Assembly (NCBI GenBank): GCA_015060005.1
Contig: SUZI01000004.1
Span: 51,580 to 115,579, forward strand
DNA from: Rikenellaceae bacterium
GTDB taxonomy: Bacteria; Bacteroidota; Bacteroidia; Bacteroidales; Rikenellaceae
Reading direction: 5' to 3'
Length of the DNA: 64,000 nucleotides
Part shown: positions 26,362 to 34,584 of the stretch, piece by piece
How positions within the stretch are numbered: the first letter of the stretch is position 1
Layout: each line of letters starts with the position of its first letter
Notes under the pieces: model-generated
Databases searched by the model: none
Seen by the model: the letters and a program-made list of their open reading frames with translations, nothing else
Told to the model about the DNA's origin: nothing
Position numbers and translations under genes: made by a program

Positions 26362-26844
26362 ATGAACTCATTGGAAAAAGAATTTGAGAGGTTGGTAGCC
26401 GAGCATAAAACGACGATTTATACCGTCTGCTATATGTTCGCCAAACACTCGTCGGAGGCGAATGACCTCTTCCAGGAGGTGCTGATAAACCTATGGAAGG
26501 GATACTCCTCGTTTGAGGGACGAAGCGACGTGGCTACGTGGATATGGAGGGTGAGTCTGAACACCTGCATATCTGCCGACCGCAAAGTAAAGAGCCGCCA
26601 TCGCACCGAACTTGCGATGAAGCAAAACCTCTACGAGGATGACGATGCCGACTCTAAACAGATACGTAAACTCTACGCCCGAATACGACAGCTCAAGCCA
26701 TTCGACAGAGCTATCGTGCTGCTGTGGTTGGAGAACTTGTCGTACGACGAGATAGCCGCAATAGTGGGTATAAGCGTGAAAAACGTATCGGTGAGATTGG
26801 TACGCATACGTGAACAACTGAAAAATATGTCAAACGAAGAATAA
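26362..26844 (+). CDS. ECF-family RNA polymerase sigma factor
   Basis: 160 residues with the two conserved sigma regions: region 2 (NDLFQEVLINLWKGYSSFEG, then ATWIWRVSLNTCI) and region 4 (LSYDEIAAIVGISVKNVSVRLVRIREQL) with its helix-turn-helix. It directs RNA polymerase to a regulon that cannot be read from this window. No TAnnTTTG promoter precedes it. The sequence 26301-26335 may be an autoregulated promoter, which is usual for ECF factors. The partner membrane gene starts 9 bp later, where an anti-sigma factor would be expected. Confidence 0.93.
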   Translation: MNSLEKEFERLVAEHKTTIYTVCYMFAKHSSEANDLFQEVLINLWKGYSSFEGRSDVATWIWRVSLNTCISADRKVKSRHRTELAMKQNLYEDDDADSKQIRKLYARIRQLKPFDRAIVLLWLENLSYDEIAAIVGISVKNVSVRLVRIREQLKNMSNEE

Positions 26845-26853
26845 CCATAGACT

Positions 26854-27453
26854 ATGATACACAACGAACACGAAGAGTTGGAGCAGATGCGTGAACAACT
26901 GCAACTGCTCAAAGAGAAACTCGCACGCGAACATATCGTAAACGACAGAGTGATGCGACGTGCGGTGAGAGATAAGATATCGGGCGTGCAACAACGCTCG
27001 GTGGCGATGTCTATATTTGGTACTTTCGCCATACCTTTTGTCATCGTAACACTCTTAATGACAGGCTTCTCGACCTGCTATGTCGTAATGACAGGAGCAT
27101 TCCTCATAATTTCGGTGATAACGGAGCTTTACACGATGATGATGCTCCGCAGTCGCGACCTCCGCAGCGGAAACCTGCTCTCGGCAGGAATACAGGCGGC
27201 ACGCGTGAAGAGGTTGCAGCAGCGTTGGCTCATCATAGGATTGCTCTTTGTGGCGGTGTGGCTGTCGTGGGGAGCATACGAGCTGCACACCCTGTTCCCT
27301 AATGCCGAGGAGTTTCACGCAATGCTCATATCGGGTGCTGTGGGAGGTGTCATAGGCGGCGTGATAGGTGGCGTGGTATACCGCCGCAACCAACGCGAGC
27401 TGAGTGAGATAATCGACCAGATAGAGGATTTGATAGAGGGCGAAGAGGAGTAG
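26854..27453 (+). CDS. Membrane protein paired with the ECF sigma factor (candidate anti-sigma)
   Basis: 199 residues. Residues 1-45 form a charged coiled coil (HEELEQMREQLQLLKEKLA). Four membrane helices follow, in two pairs (about 52-70, 75-92, 124-140, 155-172); the last contains a glycine zipper, SGAVGGVIGGVIGGVV. A short acidic helix closes the protein. It has no ZAS zinc-binding motif (HxxxCxxC) and does not look like FecR. Position, with only 9 bp after the sigma factor, suggests that the N-terminal coiled coil may hold the sigma factor at the membrane. That role is inferred from context alone. Confidence 0.75.
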   Translation: MIHNEHEELEQMREQLQLLKEKLAREHIVNDRVMRRAVRDKISGVQQRSVAMSIFGTFAIPFVIVTLLMTGFSTCYVVMTGAFLIISVITELYTMMMLRSRDLRSGNLLSAGIQAARVKRLQQRWLIIGLLFVAVWLSWGAYELHTLFPNAEEFHAMLISGAVGGVIGGVIGGVVYRRNQRELSEIIDQIEDLIEGEEE

Positions 27454-27477
27454 AGACACAAAAATAAAAAGTTGTTT

Positions 27478-27549
27478 ATGAGTATAAGTTTTTTCATCAT
27501 CATATACTCCACCGTAGCTACCCTGATGGCGGCGTGGATAAAGGCATAA
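27478..27549 (+). CDS. Possible 23-residue membrane peptide
   Basis: An ATG at 27478 opens a 23-codon frame (starts MSISFFIIIYSTVATLMAAW, ends IKA) that would form one membrane helix with a charged C-terminus. It is 24 bp after the sigma-factor partner gene and in the same direction. No clear ribosome binding site is seen, and short hydrophobic frames arise by chance, so this is a candidate only. Confidence 0.25.
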   Translation: MSISFFIIIYSTVATLMAAWIKA

Positions 27550-27593
27550 ACCGAGAAAACTCTTCTAAAAGAAGAGAAAATTTCGGCATTTTA

Positions 27594-27624
27594 TTGCATA
27601 AAAAGCAGACAAAGCGTATATTTG
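27594..27624 (+). promoter_or_regulatory. Promoter of the M16 protease gene
   Basis: TTG (27594-27596), 20-bp spacer, TATATTTG (27617-27624). The ATG lies 42 bp downstream. Confidence 0.8.
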
Positions 27625-27665
27625 TCATTACGTTAGGTAAAAAAATCATTCAAAACAGGTAAAAT

Positions 27666-30500
27666 ATGAAGAGATTATTTTTTGTAATGGTAGCACTTGT
27701 TATGACAAGTATTACCACTGCGTGGGGTCAGGACCCTATGCAGCCTATCCCTGCTGACGAGAATATCCGCGTCGGTAAGCTGGATAACGGACTCACTTAT
27801 TACATTCGCCACAATGCGAAGCCTGAGGGTATGGGTAACTTCTACATCGTACACGACGTAGGTGCTATCCAGGAGGATGACAACCAGCAGGGCTTGGCTC
27901 ACTTCCTGGAGCATATGGCATTCAACGGCACAAAGAACTTCCCAGAGAAGAGTATGATTGAGTACTTGGAGTCGGTAGGTATCAAGTTCGGTGCTAACCT
28001 CAACGCATTCACATCGTGGGACTTGACACAGTACTTTATGACCGACGTGCCTGTAAACAAGGAGGGCGTGGTAGATAACGTACTGACCGTACTGCACGAC
28101 TGGTCGCACTTCATCCTCCTCGAGCAGGATGAGATTGACTCGGAGCGTGGCGTAATCAAGGAGGAGTTGCGTACTCGCGACGGTGCTGCGTGGCGTTCGA
28201 CAATCGCTATGTTGCAGGCTGTAGGTAAGGGTACTCTCTACGCTGAGCGTAACCTCATTGGTTACTTGGAGGGCTTGGAGAGCTTCACATACGACGACAT
28301 CCGCACATTCTACGACAAGTGGTATCGCCCTGACTATCAGGCTATCGTAGTGGTAGGTGATATCGACGTAGACGAGATTGAGGCTAAGATTAAGACTATT
28401 ATGGCTGACATCCCTGCTCCTGCACCAGATGCAGCACAGAAGGATGTTATCGTTGTCCCTGACAACGAGGAGCCTATCGTAAGTATCTTCACCGACCCTG
28501 AGCAGCAGTACTCACAGGTGAATGTAATCTACAAGTCGCAGGCTATGCCTAAGGAGATGCGTGGAACAATAGCTGCAGAGCTCATCGACGTGATGACATC
28601 ACTTATGGACCGTATGGCAGCAGAGCGTCTGCAGGATATGTCAGAGAAGCCAAATGCACCTTTCATCAATGCTGACTTCGGTGCTCTCGGCAGCTTCGGT
28701 ATATGCCCTACACTCAACGTAACAGTGGGTGGTGCTATGACAAAGGATGGCGAAATTTTGGCAGGTTACAAGGCTATCCTCACCGAGATGGAGCGTATCC
28801 GTCGCTGGGGCTTCACCGATGGCGAGTTTGAGCGTGCAAAGGCTAAAATGTTGGCTTCGTTGGAGACTCAGTATAACAGCCGCGACGACCGCAAGCACGC
28901 ATTCTGGGCACAGCGTTGCATCGATAACTTCCGCGAGGGAACAGCTATGCCATCGGCAGAGGTTGAGTACGAACTCGACAAGCAACTCGTAGAGATGTTG
29001 AACGTGGCAATGATTAACCAGGTGGCACAGCAGCTCTATCAGCCAGGAAAGAATATGGTTATCATCGTTAACGCTCCTCAGAAGGAGGGCGTGGCAGTAC
29101 CTACCGAGGCAGAGCTCCTGGCAACATTGAAGGAGGTTACCGAGGGCGAGGTTGAGGCTATGAAGGATGACGTAGTTATCGAGCCTCTCATCGCTGAGGA
29201 TGTCGTACTGAAGGGCTCAAAGGTGAAGAAGGTGGCTCAGAACGAGGCTATGGGCACAACAGAGTGGACACTGAAGAATGGTGTGAAGGTTGTACTCAAG
29301 CAGACTGACTACGAGGCTGACCGCATCCGTCTGACTGCTATCTCTGATGGTGGTACAGCTCTCTTCTGCGACAACTGCTACTGGACTGCACAGCTCCTCT
29401 CAAGCGTGATGTCGGAGTCGGGTATCTCGAAGTTCTCGGCAAGCGACCTGCGTAAGCAACTCGCCGGCAAGGTGGCTTCGGCTAACACAAATGTCGATAT
29501 GTATGAGCACTCAGTAATGGGTCAGGCATCGCTGAAGGATGTGGAGACAATGTTGCAGCTCGTATACTTGCAGTTCACTGCTCCTCGCTTCGACCAGACA
29601 GACTATGATAACTTTATGACTCGTATATCTTCGATGTTGGCTAACCAGGAGACAAACCCTGACTTCATCTTCTCGCAGGAGTTGATGAAGACCATCTACG
29701 GTGATTCTCCACGTCGCCAGCAGATTTCAACAGCTAACCTGGCGAAGGTGAAGTTTGACAAGCTCGCAGAGGTACACTCGAAGCTCTACTCTAACGCTAA
29801 GGACTTCACATTCTACTTCATCGGTAATATGTCGCCAGAGGAGTTGCAGCCGCTGGTAGAGAAGTATATCGGCTCACTGCCTGTAGAGAAGAAGGTAACA
29901 AACACATTCACCGATGACGGCGTACGCGTAGTACGTGGTGGCGTGGTGAACGACTTCCGCCAGGCTATGGAGCAGCCTAAGGTATCGGTATTGTTCTACT
30001 ACGTGGGCGACGAGGCTTACACTCTGGAGAACCAGCTCACAATGGAGTTCTTCTCATCAGCACTCGACAACCGCTACCTCAAATCAATCCGCGAGGAGAA
30101 GGGTGGAACATACGGTGTAGGTGTGCGTGGCACATTGGATGCAGAGCCTGTGGAGGAGTATTCTCTCCTCATCCAGTTCGACACCAACGAGCAGATGGCT
30201 GATGAGCTCTCAGCAATAGTTGTTGCCGAGATTGAGAAGATTGCAGCCGAGGGTCCTTTGGCAGAGGATATGGACAAGACACGCGAGTTCCTGTTGAAGG
30301 ATTACACCAAGCAGATTAAGAACAACTCATACTGGGCAAATGCTATCAGCGAGTACTACGACTACAACATCGACGTTGTGAATGGCTACGAGGATGCTGT
30401 GAAGGCGGTATCGGCTGAGGATGTTCAGGCGTTGGCTAAGAAGATTTTGGAGGATGGTAACCTCGTGAAGGTGGTTATGCGTCCTGCAAAGGCTGAGTAA
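27666..30500 (+). CDS. Periplasmic M16 family zinc metalloprotease (pitrilysin type)
   Basis: 944 residues with a signal peptide (about 1-21, ending TTAWG). Two M16 halves are joined in one chain. The N-terminal half has the inverted zinc motif HFLEH (His79, Glu82, His83), with the third ligand Glu expected in SERGVIKEE near residue 165. The C-terminal half (from about 540) is the inactive partner that closes the chamber, with RSIREEKGGTYGVGV near 810. Such enzymes degrade peptides in the periplasm of Bacteroidales. The gene has its own promoter and terminator and is monocistronic. Codon use is that of a highly expressed gene (GCT, GGT, CGT, AAG favoured). Confidence 0.95.
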   Translation: MKRLFFVMVALVMTSITTAWGQDPMQPIPADENIRVGKLDNGLTYYIRHNAKPEGMGNFYIVHDVGAIQEDDNQQGLAHFLEHMAFNGTKNFPEKSMIEYLESVGIKFGANLNAFTSWDLTQYFMTDVPVNKEGVVDNVLTVLHDWSHFILLEQDEIDSERGVIKEELRTRDGAAWRSTIAMLQAVGKGTLYAERNLIGYLEGLESFTYDDIRTFYDKWYRPDYQAIVVVGDIDVDEIEAKIKTIMADIPAPAPDAAQKDVIVVPDNEEPIVSIFTDPEQQYSQVNVIYKSQAMPKEMRGTIAAELIDVMTSLMDRMAAERLQDMSEKPNAPFINADFGALGSFGICPTLNVTVGGAMTKDGEILAGYKAILTEMERIRRWGFTDGEFERAKAKMLASLETQYNSRDDRKHAFWAQRCIDNFREGTAMPSAEVEYELDKQLVEMLNVAMINQVAQQLYQPGKNMVIIVNAPQKEGVAVPTEAELLATLKEVTEGEVEAMKDDVVIEPLIAEDVVLKGSKVKKVAQNEAMGTTEWTLKNGVKVVLKQTDYEADRIRLTAISDGGTALFCDNCYWTAQLLSSVMSESGISKFSASDLRKQLAGKVASANTNVDMYEHSVMGQASLKDVETMLQLVYLQFTAPRFDQTDYDNFMTRISSMLANQETNPDFIFSQELMKTIYGDSPRRQQISTANLAKVKFDKLAEVHSKLYSNAKDFTFYFIGNMSPEELQPLVEKYIGSLPVEKKVTNTFTDDGVRVVRGGVVNDFRQAMEQPKVSVLFYYVGDEAYTLENQLTMEFFSSALDNRYLKSIREEKGGTYGVGVRGTLDAEPVEEYSLLIQFDTNEQMADELSAIVVAEIEKIAAEGPLAEDMDKTREFLLKDYTKQIKNNSYWANAISEYYDYNIDVVNGYEDAVKAVSAEDVQALAKKILEDGNLVKVVMRPAKAE

Positions 30501-30532
30501 AGGCTGACAAGAGGCTGAAAAGCCACACTACG

Positions 30533-30567
30533 GGAGCTGTCGGAGAGATTCGGCAGCTCCTTTTTTT
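30533..30567 (+). terminator. Rho-independent terminator after the M16 gene
   Basis: GGAGCTG (30533-30539) pairs with CAGCTCC (30554-30560), followed by seven T. Confidence 0.85.
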
Positions 30568-30586
30568 GAATGAGGAATTAGTAATT

Positions 30587-30596
30587 GGGGGGGGGG
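30587..30596 (+). repeat. Run of ten G
   Basis: Ten consecutive G in the gap 30501-31404, 20 bp after the M16 terminator and just before 10-bp array 4. It is not in a coding frame. It is a potential hypermutable tract. Confidence 0.9.
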
Positions 30597-30603
30597 AGTT
30601 ATA

Positions 30604-30648
30604 AGGAGATTAAGGGAGATTAAGGGAGATTAAAGGAGATTAAAGTCT
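30604..30648 (+). repeat. 10-bp tandem array 4 (variant unit GGAGATTAAR)
   Basis: Four units GGAGATTAAG, GGAGATTAAG, GGAGATTAAA, GGAGATTAAA, ending GTCTC. The period, the TAAR end and the closing AAAGTC match the GGTTAYTAAR arrays, but TTA/TTAC is replaced by AGAT throughout, as if homogenised within the array. Confidence 0.75.
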
Positions 30649-30835
30649 CAAGAAAGAAGAAACAAGAAAGAAATCAAATAACAAATAATACTGAAGCCGA
30701 TTCGAAGCGAATAAATATCTTTTATCACCGCAACCCTAAACCAAAAGGTGAGCAAGAAATAAGTAGAACATACCCCGAAAAGGGGTGTTTTTGTTTTTTG
30801 GGATTCGTGGGGGCTCGCTCACTTACGAAGACAAA

Positions 30836-30870
30836 AAAAACAAAAACAGACGACTTTCACAGTCGTCTGT
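30836..30870 (-). terminator. Duplicated copy of the tRNA-Cys terminator
   Basis: ACAGACGACT (30846-30855) pairs with AGTCGTCTGT (30861-30870); the T tract for the minus strand is the A-rich 30832-30845. It is the second copy of the hairpin at 31091-31115 and belongs to the direct repeat. Confidence 0.65.
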
Positions 30871-31073
30871 TCTACTTATTATCAGAGGTCTGAAGCGGAT
30901 TCGAAGCGAAGGACTCTAAATGTCCGAGCTCGCGGGGATACATTATAAGCGAAGCGGATAAATATCTTTTTATCCCCGCAACCCTGCAACCAAAAGGTGA
31001 GCAAGAAATAAGTAGAACATACCCTGAAAGGGTGGTTTTGTTTTTTTTGATTCGTGGGGCTTGCTCACTTACG

Positions 31074-31115
31074 AAGACAAAAAAACAAAAACAGACGACT
31101 TTTGCAGTCGTCTGT
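31074..31115 (-). terminator. Rho-independent terminator of tRNA-Cys
   Basis: A perfect 10-bp stem, ACAGACGACT (31091-31100) with AGTCGTCTGT (31106-31115), 5-nt loop, then a T tract on the minus strand. It begins 16 bp after the tRNA 3' end. Confidence 0.85.
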
Positions 31116-31130
31116 TCTACTTATTATCAG

Positions 31131-31202
31131 AGGTCTGAAGCGGATTCGAACCGCTGTAGACGGTTTTGCAGACCGTTGGTTAAGCCACTCGCCCATCAGA
31201 CC
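31131..31202 (-). tRNA. tRNA-Cys (anticodon GCA)
   Basis: 72 nt on the minus strand. Acceptor GGTCTGA pairs with TCAGACC, and the discriminator base is T, as expected for cysteine tRNA. The anticodon arm is ACGGT-CTGCAAA-ACCGT with anticodon GCA; the T arm has GGTTCGAATCC. CCA is not encoded, so the CCA-adding enzyme (50158-51600 candidate) is needed. A full promoter and a terminator flank it, so it is a single-gene transcript. Confidence 0.95.
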
Positions 31203-31241
31203 ATTACCCTGCCCGCGATTATCTCGCAGCCATTCGGAGTG

Positions 31242-31273
31242 CAAATATACAAAAAAATCTAAAACTACCAAAA
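31242..31273 (-). promoter_or_regulatory. tRNA-Cys promoter
   Basis: On the minus strand: TTTTG (31273-31269), 19-bp spacer, TATATTTG (31249-31242). The tRNA begins 40 bp downstream. Confidence 0.8.
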
Positions 31274-31286
31274 CTTCTGCCCAAGA

Positions 31287-31317
31287 TTGATGCTTTTTCC
31301 GAAAAATTAGTAACTTT
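31287..31317 (+). promoter_or_regulatory. Probable dprA promoter
   Basis: TTG (31287-31289), 20-bp spacer, TAACTTTA (31310-31317), one mismatch to the -7 consensus. The dprA ATG lies 88 bp downstream. Confidence 0.55.
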
Positions 31318-31404
31318 ACATCGTTATACCACCCTGCCGAAGCTCTATTTTCGGCTCGGAGGCATACTTTTTTTGCGACATATATTTTTTATTAACGTGT
31401 AGCT

Positions 31405-32508
31405 ATGGCATTACCTTTTGAGGATATGGCACTTACGTTTGTCCCCTCGCTCGGGCAGCGTGGCGTGGTGCACCTGTTGGAGGTGTTCCACTCGGCAGAG
31501 GCTGTATATGCCGCCTCGGAGGCGGAGCTCGTGGAGCGTGCCGAGCTACGCAGAGATATAGCACGTGCCATAGTGCATCGTGCAGGCTTCGCCGAGGCTG
31601 AACGTGAGATAGCCTTCTGTCGCAAGAACTCAATAACACCCTTAGCCTCGACAGATGAGCGTTATCCAACACTGCTGCGTCAGGCGGAGGACTACCCTGC
31701 GGTGTTGTATGTCATGGGCGAGGTGGCGGCTCTGAGCCAACGCTCGGTGGCTTTTGTCGGCACACGTAAGATGACGCCCTATGGCGAGCGTGCCACGACG
31801 GAGCTCGTAGAGGGCTTGGCAGCATTGGTGCCCGACGTGAACATAGTCAGCGGATTGGCATACGGCATAGACGGAGCAGCACATCGGGCAGCGGTGCTCT
31901 CGCACCTGACATCGGTGGGAGTGGTAGCCAACGCATTGCCCTCAATACAGCCCACGACACATCGCAACTTAGCATACGAGATGATATCACGTGGCGGTGC
32001 TGTCGTGACGGAGCTCAACTCGCAGACCAAGCAGAATGGGCGTTATTTCATCCCACGTAACCGTATCATAGCTGCCCTGTCGGCAGGTGTTGTCGTAGTG
32101 GAGACACCCGACACGGGAGGCTCACTCTCAACAGCCGCCTTCGCCGAGAGCTACTCGCGGTCGGTGATGGCTGTGCCGGGGCGTATGACCGACGCTACGT
32201 CGCGTGGCTGTAACAGGCTCATAAGTGAGCATCGTGCACGAATAATACTCTCGGCAGAGGATATAGCAGATGAACTCAAGTGGGAGCTAACGATAACTCA
32301 ATCAGCGACTTCGACACCCAAAGACCTACGGCTCAGCAGCGAGGAGGAGCATTTCGTGGCTCTCTTCGCAAATGAGCCTCTATCGCTCGACGTGTTGCGT
32401 GAGCGGAGCGGACTGACGGCAGGTACCCTGTCGCTTATGTTGATGAATCTGGAGCTCTCGGGGGTCATCCGACAGCTACCGGGAAATAAATATGAGAAGT
32501 TGATATGA
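31405..32508 (+). CDS. dprA: DNA-processing protein DprA
   Basis: 367 residues. The Rossmann-like DprA core shows VGTRKMTPYGERATTELV, SGLAYGIDGAAHRAA, IPRNRIIAALS and ETPDTGGSLSTA. An N-terminal helical SAM-like region precedes it and a C-terminal winged-helix domain follows (about 305-365, LSLDVLRERSGLTAGTLS). DprA loads RecA onto incoming single-stranded DNA during transformation. Many non-competent bacteria keep it, so competence is not implied. Its stop codon overlaps the start of the tatD-like gene (ATGATG/TGA), indicating coupled translation. Confidence 0.95.
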   Translation: MALPFEDMALTFVPSLGQRGVVHLLEVFHSAEAVYAASEAELVERAELRRDIARAIVHRAGFAEAEREIAFCRKNSITPLASTDERYPTLLRQAEDYPAVLYVMGEVAALSQRSVAFVGTRKMTPYGERATTELVEGLAALVPDVNIVSGLAYGIDGAAHRAAVLSHLTSVGVVANALPSIQPTTHRNLAYEMISRGGAVVTELNSQTKQNGRYFIPRNRIIAALSAGVVVVETPDTGGSLSTAAFAESYSRSVMAVPGRMTDATSRGCNRLISEHRARIILSAEDIADELKWELTITQSATSTPKDLRLSSEEEHFVALFANEPLSLDVLRERSGLTAGTLSLMLMNLELSGVIRQLPGNKYEKLI

Positions 32509-33314
32509 TGCTTATAGATACCCATTCGCACCTCTACGCCGAGGAGTTTGATGTCGACCGCGAGGAGGCTTTGGCACGTGCCCGAGAGGCAGGTGTGGAG
32601 CGACTGTTGTTGCCTGCCATAGATGGCGAGAGCCACCAGCGTATGTTCTCGCTCTCGCTGTCGCATCCCGACATCTGCACGCCTATGATGGGACTGCACC
32701 CCACATCGGTAAACGACAACCCTCGCTGGCGTGAGGAGCTGGAGCAGGTGAGAGGCTACCTTGCCGAGCCACCCGAGGGCATACGGTTTTGTGCTGTGGG
32801 CGAGATAGGGCTCGACTACTACTGGAGCAGCGATTTCGTAGAGGAGCAGCGTGAAGCCTTCGTCGAGCAGTGCAGGATGGCTGCAGAGATGGATATGCCG
32901 GTGGCGGTGCACACACGTGCGGCGTGGGACGATATGTGCTCTCTACTGGAGCAGGAGGCAGAGCGAGCACGCCAGCAGGGTCGACGACTGAGGGGTGTGT
33001 TGCACGCCTTCAGTGAGGATGCAGCAACATACGAGCGGCTGCGTCAATCGGGCGACTTTATCTTCGGCATAGGTGGCGTAGTAACCTACAAGAAGAGCAT
33101 CATAGCCGAAACGGTAGCCACGATGTCATTAGATGACATAGTGTTGGAGACCGACTGCCCATACCTAACACCGGTGCCCTATCGTGGCAAGCGTAACGAG
33201 TCCTCCTACGTGCGTTATGTGTGCGAGCGTGTGGCAGGTATAAAAGGGGTATCGGCAGAGGAGGTGGCACGTCGCACAAGCGACAACGCACGCCGAATGT
33301 TTGCAATAGAGTGA
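32505..33314 (+). CDS. tatD: TatD family metal-dependent hydrolase (putative DNase)
   Basis: 269 residues (ATG at 32505 or, one codon later, at 32508). TIM-barrel metallohydrolase motifs: DTHSHLYAEEF (metal His pair), GEIGLDYYW, a VAVHTRAAWDD strand and the terminal LETDCPYLTPVPYRGKRNE. TatD enzymes are Mg-dependent 3'-5' DNases or D-aminoacyl-tRNA deacylase-like hydrolases in the cytosol. Overlap with dprA by 4 bp suggests a shared DNA-handling operon, with ansA next at 24 bp. Confidence 0.93.
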   Translation: MMLIDTHSHLYAEEFDVDREEALARAREAGVERLLLPAIDGESHQRMFSLSLSHPDICTPMMGLHPTSVNDNPRWREELEQVRGYLAEPPEGIRFCAVGEIGLDYYWSSDFVEEQREAFVEQCRMAAEMDMPVAVHTRAAWDDMCSLLEQEAERARQQGRRLRGVLHAFSEDAATYERLRQSGDFIFGIGGVVTYKKSIIAETVATMSLDDIVLETDCPYLTPVPYRGKRNESSYVRYVCERVAGIKGVSAEEVARRTSDNARRMFAIE

Positions 33315-33338
33315 AAAAAATCAAAATCAATAATTATT

Positions 33339-34397
33339 ATGCAGCGAATACAGGTCAACAGAAGCAGCACCTGCCCTACTATCTTACTTATCTATACGGG
33401 CGGTACAATCGGTATGAAACGCGACGAGGAGAGTGGTGCTCTGGTACCTTTCGACTTCAGCGGAATATATGAGGAGTTCCCATCTATCAAGCGACTGCAC
33501 GTCAATATCGATGTCTACACAATGCCAAAATTGATAGATTCATCGAACGTGCAACCCTCCGACTGGTGCGATATAGCCGAGGTCATACGCGACCACTATG
33601 AGAGCTATGCAGGCTTCGTCATACTGCACGGCACAGACACTATGTCGTACACCGCCTCGGCACTGAGTTTTATGCTCGAAAACCTCGCCAAACCGGTGGT
33701 GTTCACGGGTAGTCAGATACCTATCGGCGTGCTGCGTACGGATGGTCGTGAAAACCTCATAACAGCTATCGAAGTGGCTTCAGCTCAGATAGATGGCAAG
33801 CCTATGGTGCCCGAGGTGTCGCTCCTGTTCCACAGTCGTCTGCTGCGTGGCAACCGCACCCATAAAGGTAGTGCCGAGGAGTTGGATGCCTTCCGCTCGC
33901 CCAACTACCCTTCGTTGGCAGAGGTGGGTGTCAAGATGGTATACAACCAGGCGGCTATCTCACGCCCACGCGAGGAGTGTAGCGAGCTGCAGATAGCAAC
34001 TATGCTGAGTGAGGGAGTAGCTGTGATAAAGCTCTTCCCGGGCATAGGCGAGTACACGTTGCGAGCTATCCTGGCTGTCGAGGGGCTGCGAGGCGTTGTC
34101 CTGGAGACCTACGGAGCGGGTAACGCACCGACGAGCGAGTGGTTCCTGGAGCTTATGCGTCAGACGGTTGAGCGAGGTGTAGTAGTGATGAATGTTACGC
34201 AGTGCGAGAATGGCTCTGTCGAGATGCAACTCTATGAGACAGGTCAGCGATTGGAGGCGGCTGGAGTGCTCTCGGCATACGATATGACCACCGAGGCGGC
34301 TATCACCAAGCTGATGTATGTGTTGGGTAAAAACCTTCCGAAAGATGAGACCCTGCACCTGCTGAAGACTCCGCTGCGAGGCGAGTTTACTTTGTAA
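33339..34397 (+). CDS. ansA: Type I (cytoplasmic) L-asparaginase
   Basis: 352 residues. The two active-site threonine motifs are YTGGTIGM near residue 20 and LHGTDTMSYTASAL near 98, with the Lys of RGNRTHKGS near 170. No signal peptide is present, so it is the cytoplasmic type. It hydrolyses asparagine to aspartate and ammonia. The last 16 bp including the stop codon (34383-34398) are repeated exactly at 34536-34551, flanking structured repeat copy D. It is the third gene of the dprA-tatD-ansA unit. Confidence 0.95.
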   Translation: MQRIQVNRSSTCPTILLIYTGGTIGMKRDEESGALVPFDFSGIYEEFPSIKRLHVNIDVYTMPKLIDSSNVQPSDWCDIAEVIRDHYESYAGFVILHGTDTMSYTASALSFMLENLAKPVVFTGSQIPIGVLRTDGRENLITAIEVASAQIDGKPMVPEVSLLFHSRLLRGNRTHKGSAEELDAFRSPNYPSLAEVGVKMVYNQAAISRPREECSELQIATMLSEGVAVIKLFPGIGEYTLRAILAVEGLRGVVLETYGAGNAPTSEWFLELMRQTVERGVVVMNVTQCENGSVEMQLYETGQRLEAAGVLSAYDMTTEAAITKLMYVLGKNLPKDETLHLLKTPLRGEFTL

Positions 34398-34551
34398 AGA
34401 ATGTGTCTATAAGGTGATTTCTGCGTTGTGCTTGAGTTCAAAATCCTCACATACGCCAGGTATGCTACGGTTTTTCACTCTTCGCGAGCCTTGAAATCCC
34501 TCTTCTATCCCCATTCTTGGGAGTTTACGTTTGAAGAGTTTACTTTGTAAA
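34383..34551. repeat. 16-bp direct repeats bracketing structured repeat D
   Basis: GAGTTTACTTTGTAAA occurs at 34383-34398 (end of ansA) and at 34536-34551, separated by 137 bp. A third partial copy, GAGTTTAC, is at 34521-34528. This looks like a duplication of the ansA 3' end, either a target duplication made on insertion or a local duplication. Confidence 0.7.
34412..34510 (-). repeat. Structured interspersed repeat, inverted copy D
   Basis: Read on the minus strand it shows GGATTTCAAGGCTCGCG, then GTGAAAAACCGTAGCATAC, CTGGC, GTATGTGAGGATTTTGAAC, and CAAGCACAACGCAGAAATC. The apical stem CATAC/GTATG and outer stem GATTTC/GAAATC are retained. The core loops match copies A, B and C. It lies in the 406-bp gap between ansA and exbB. 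Confidence 0.75.
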
Positions 34552-34553
34552 AG

Positions 34554-34584
34554 TTGCGAATAAAAAAAATAATTCGTATATTTC
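34554..34584 (+). promoter_or_regulatory. Probable exbB operon promoter
   Basis: TTG (34554-34556), 20-bp spacer, TATATTTC (34577-34584), one mismatch to consensus. It would give a leader of about 215 nt before exbB. Confidence 0.5.

Larger units (their letters stand above)
30692..31150. repeat. Two direct repeats of about 195 bp, each ending in the 3' part of tRNA-Cys
   Basis: Copy 1 is about 30709-30908 and copy 2 about 30958-31150. Both run from ATAAATATCT through GGTGAGCAAGAAATAAGTAG, a small ACCC/GGGT hairpin with T-rich tail, and the minus-strand terminator hairpin, to AGGTCTGAAGCGGATTCGAA. The last motif is the T-loop-to-acceptor end of the tRNA-Cys gene. Copy 2 joins the intact tRNA; copy 1 ends in the relic at 30886-30908. 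A third, more degraded relic (TGAAGCCGATTCGAAGCGA) is at 30692-30710. Confidence 0.75.

Noticed and set aside
31032..31290. Two overlapping plus-strand frames across the tRNA-Cys gene
   Set aside because: They run through the tRNA and its terminator hairpin; the tRNA call is strong and excludes a protein here.
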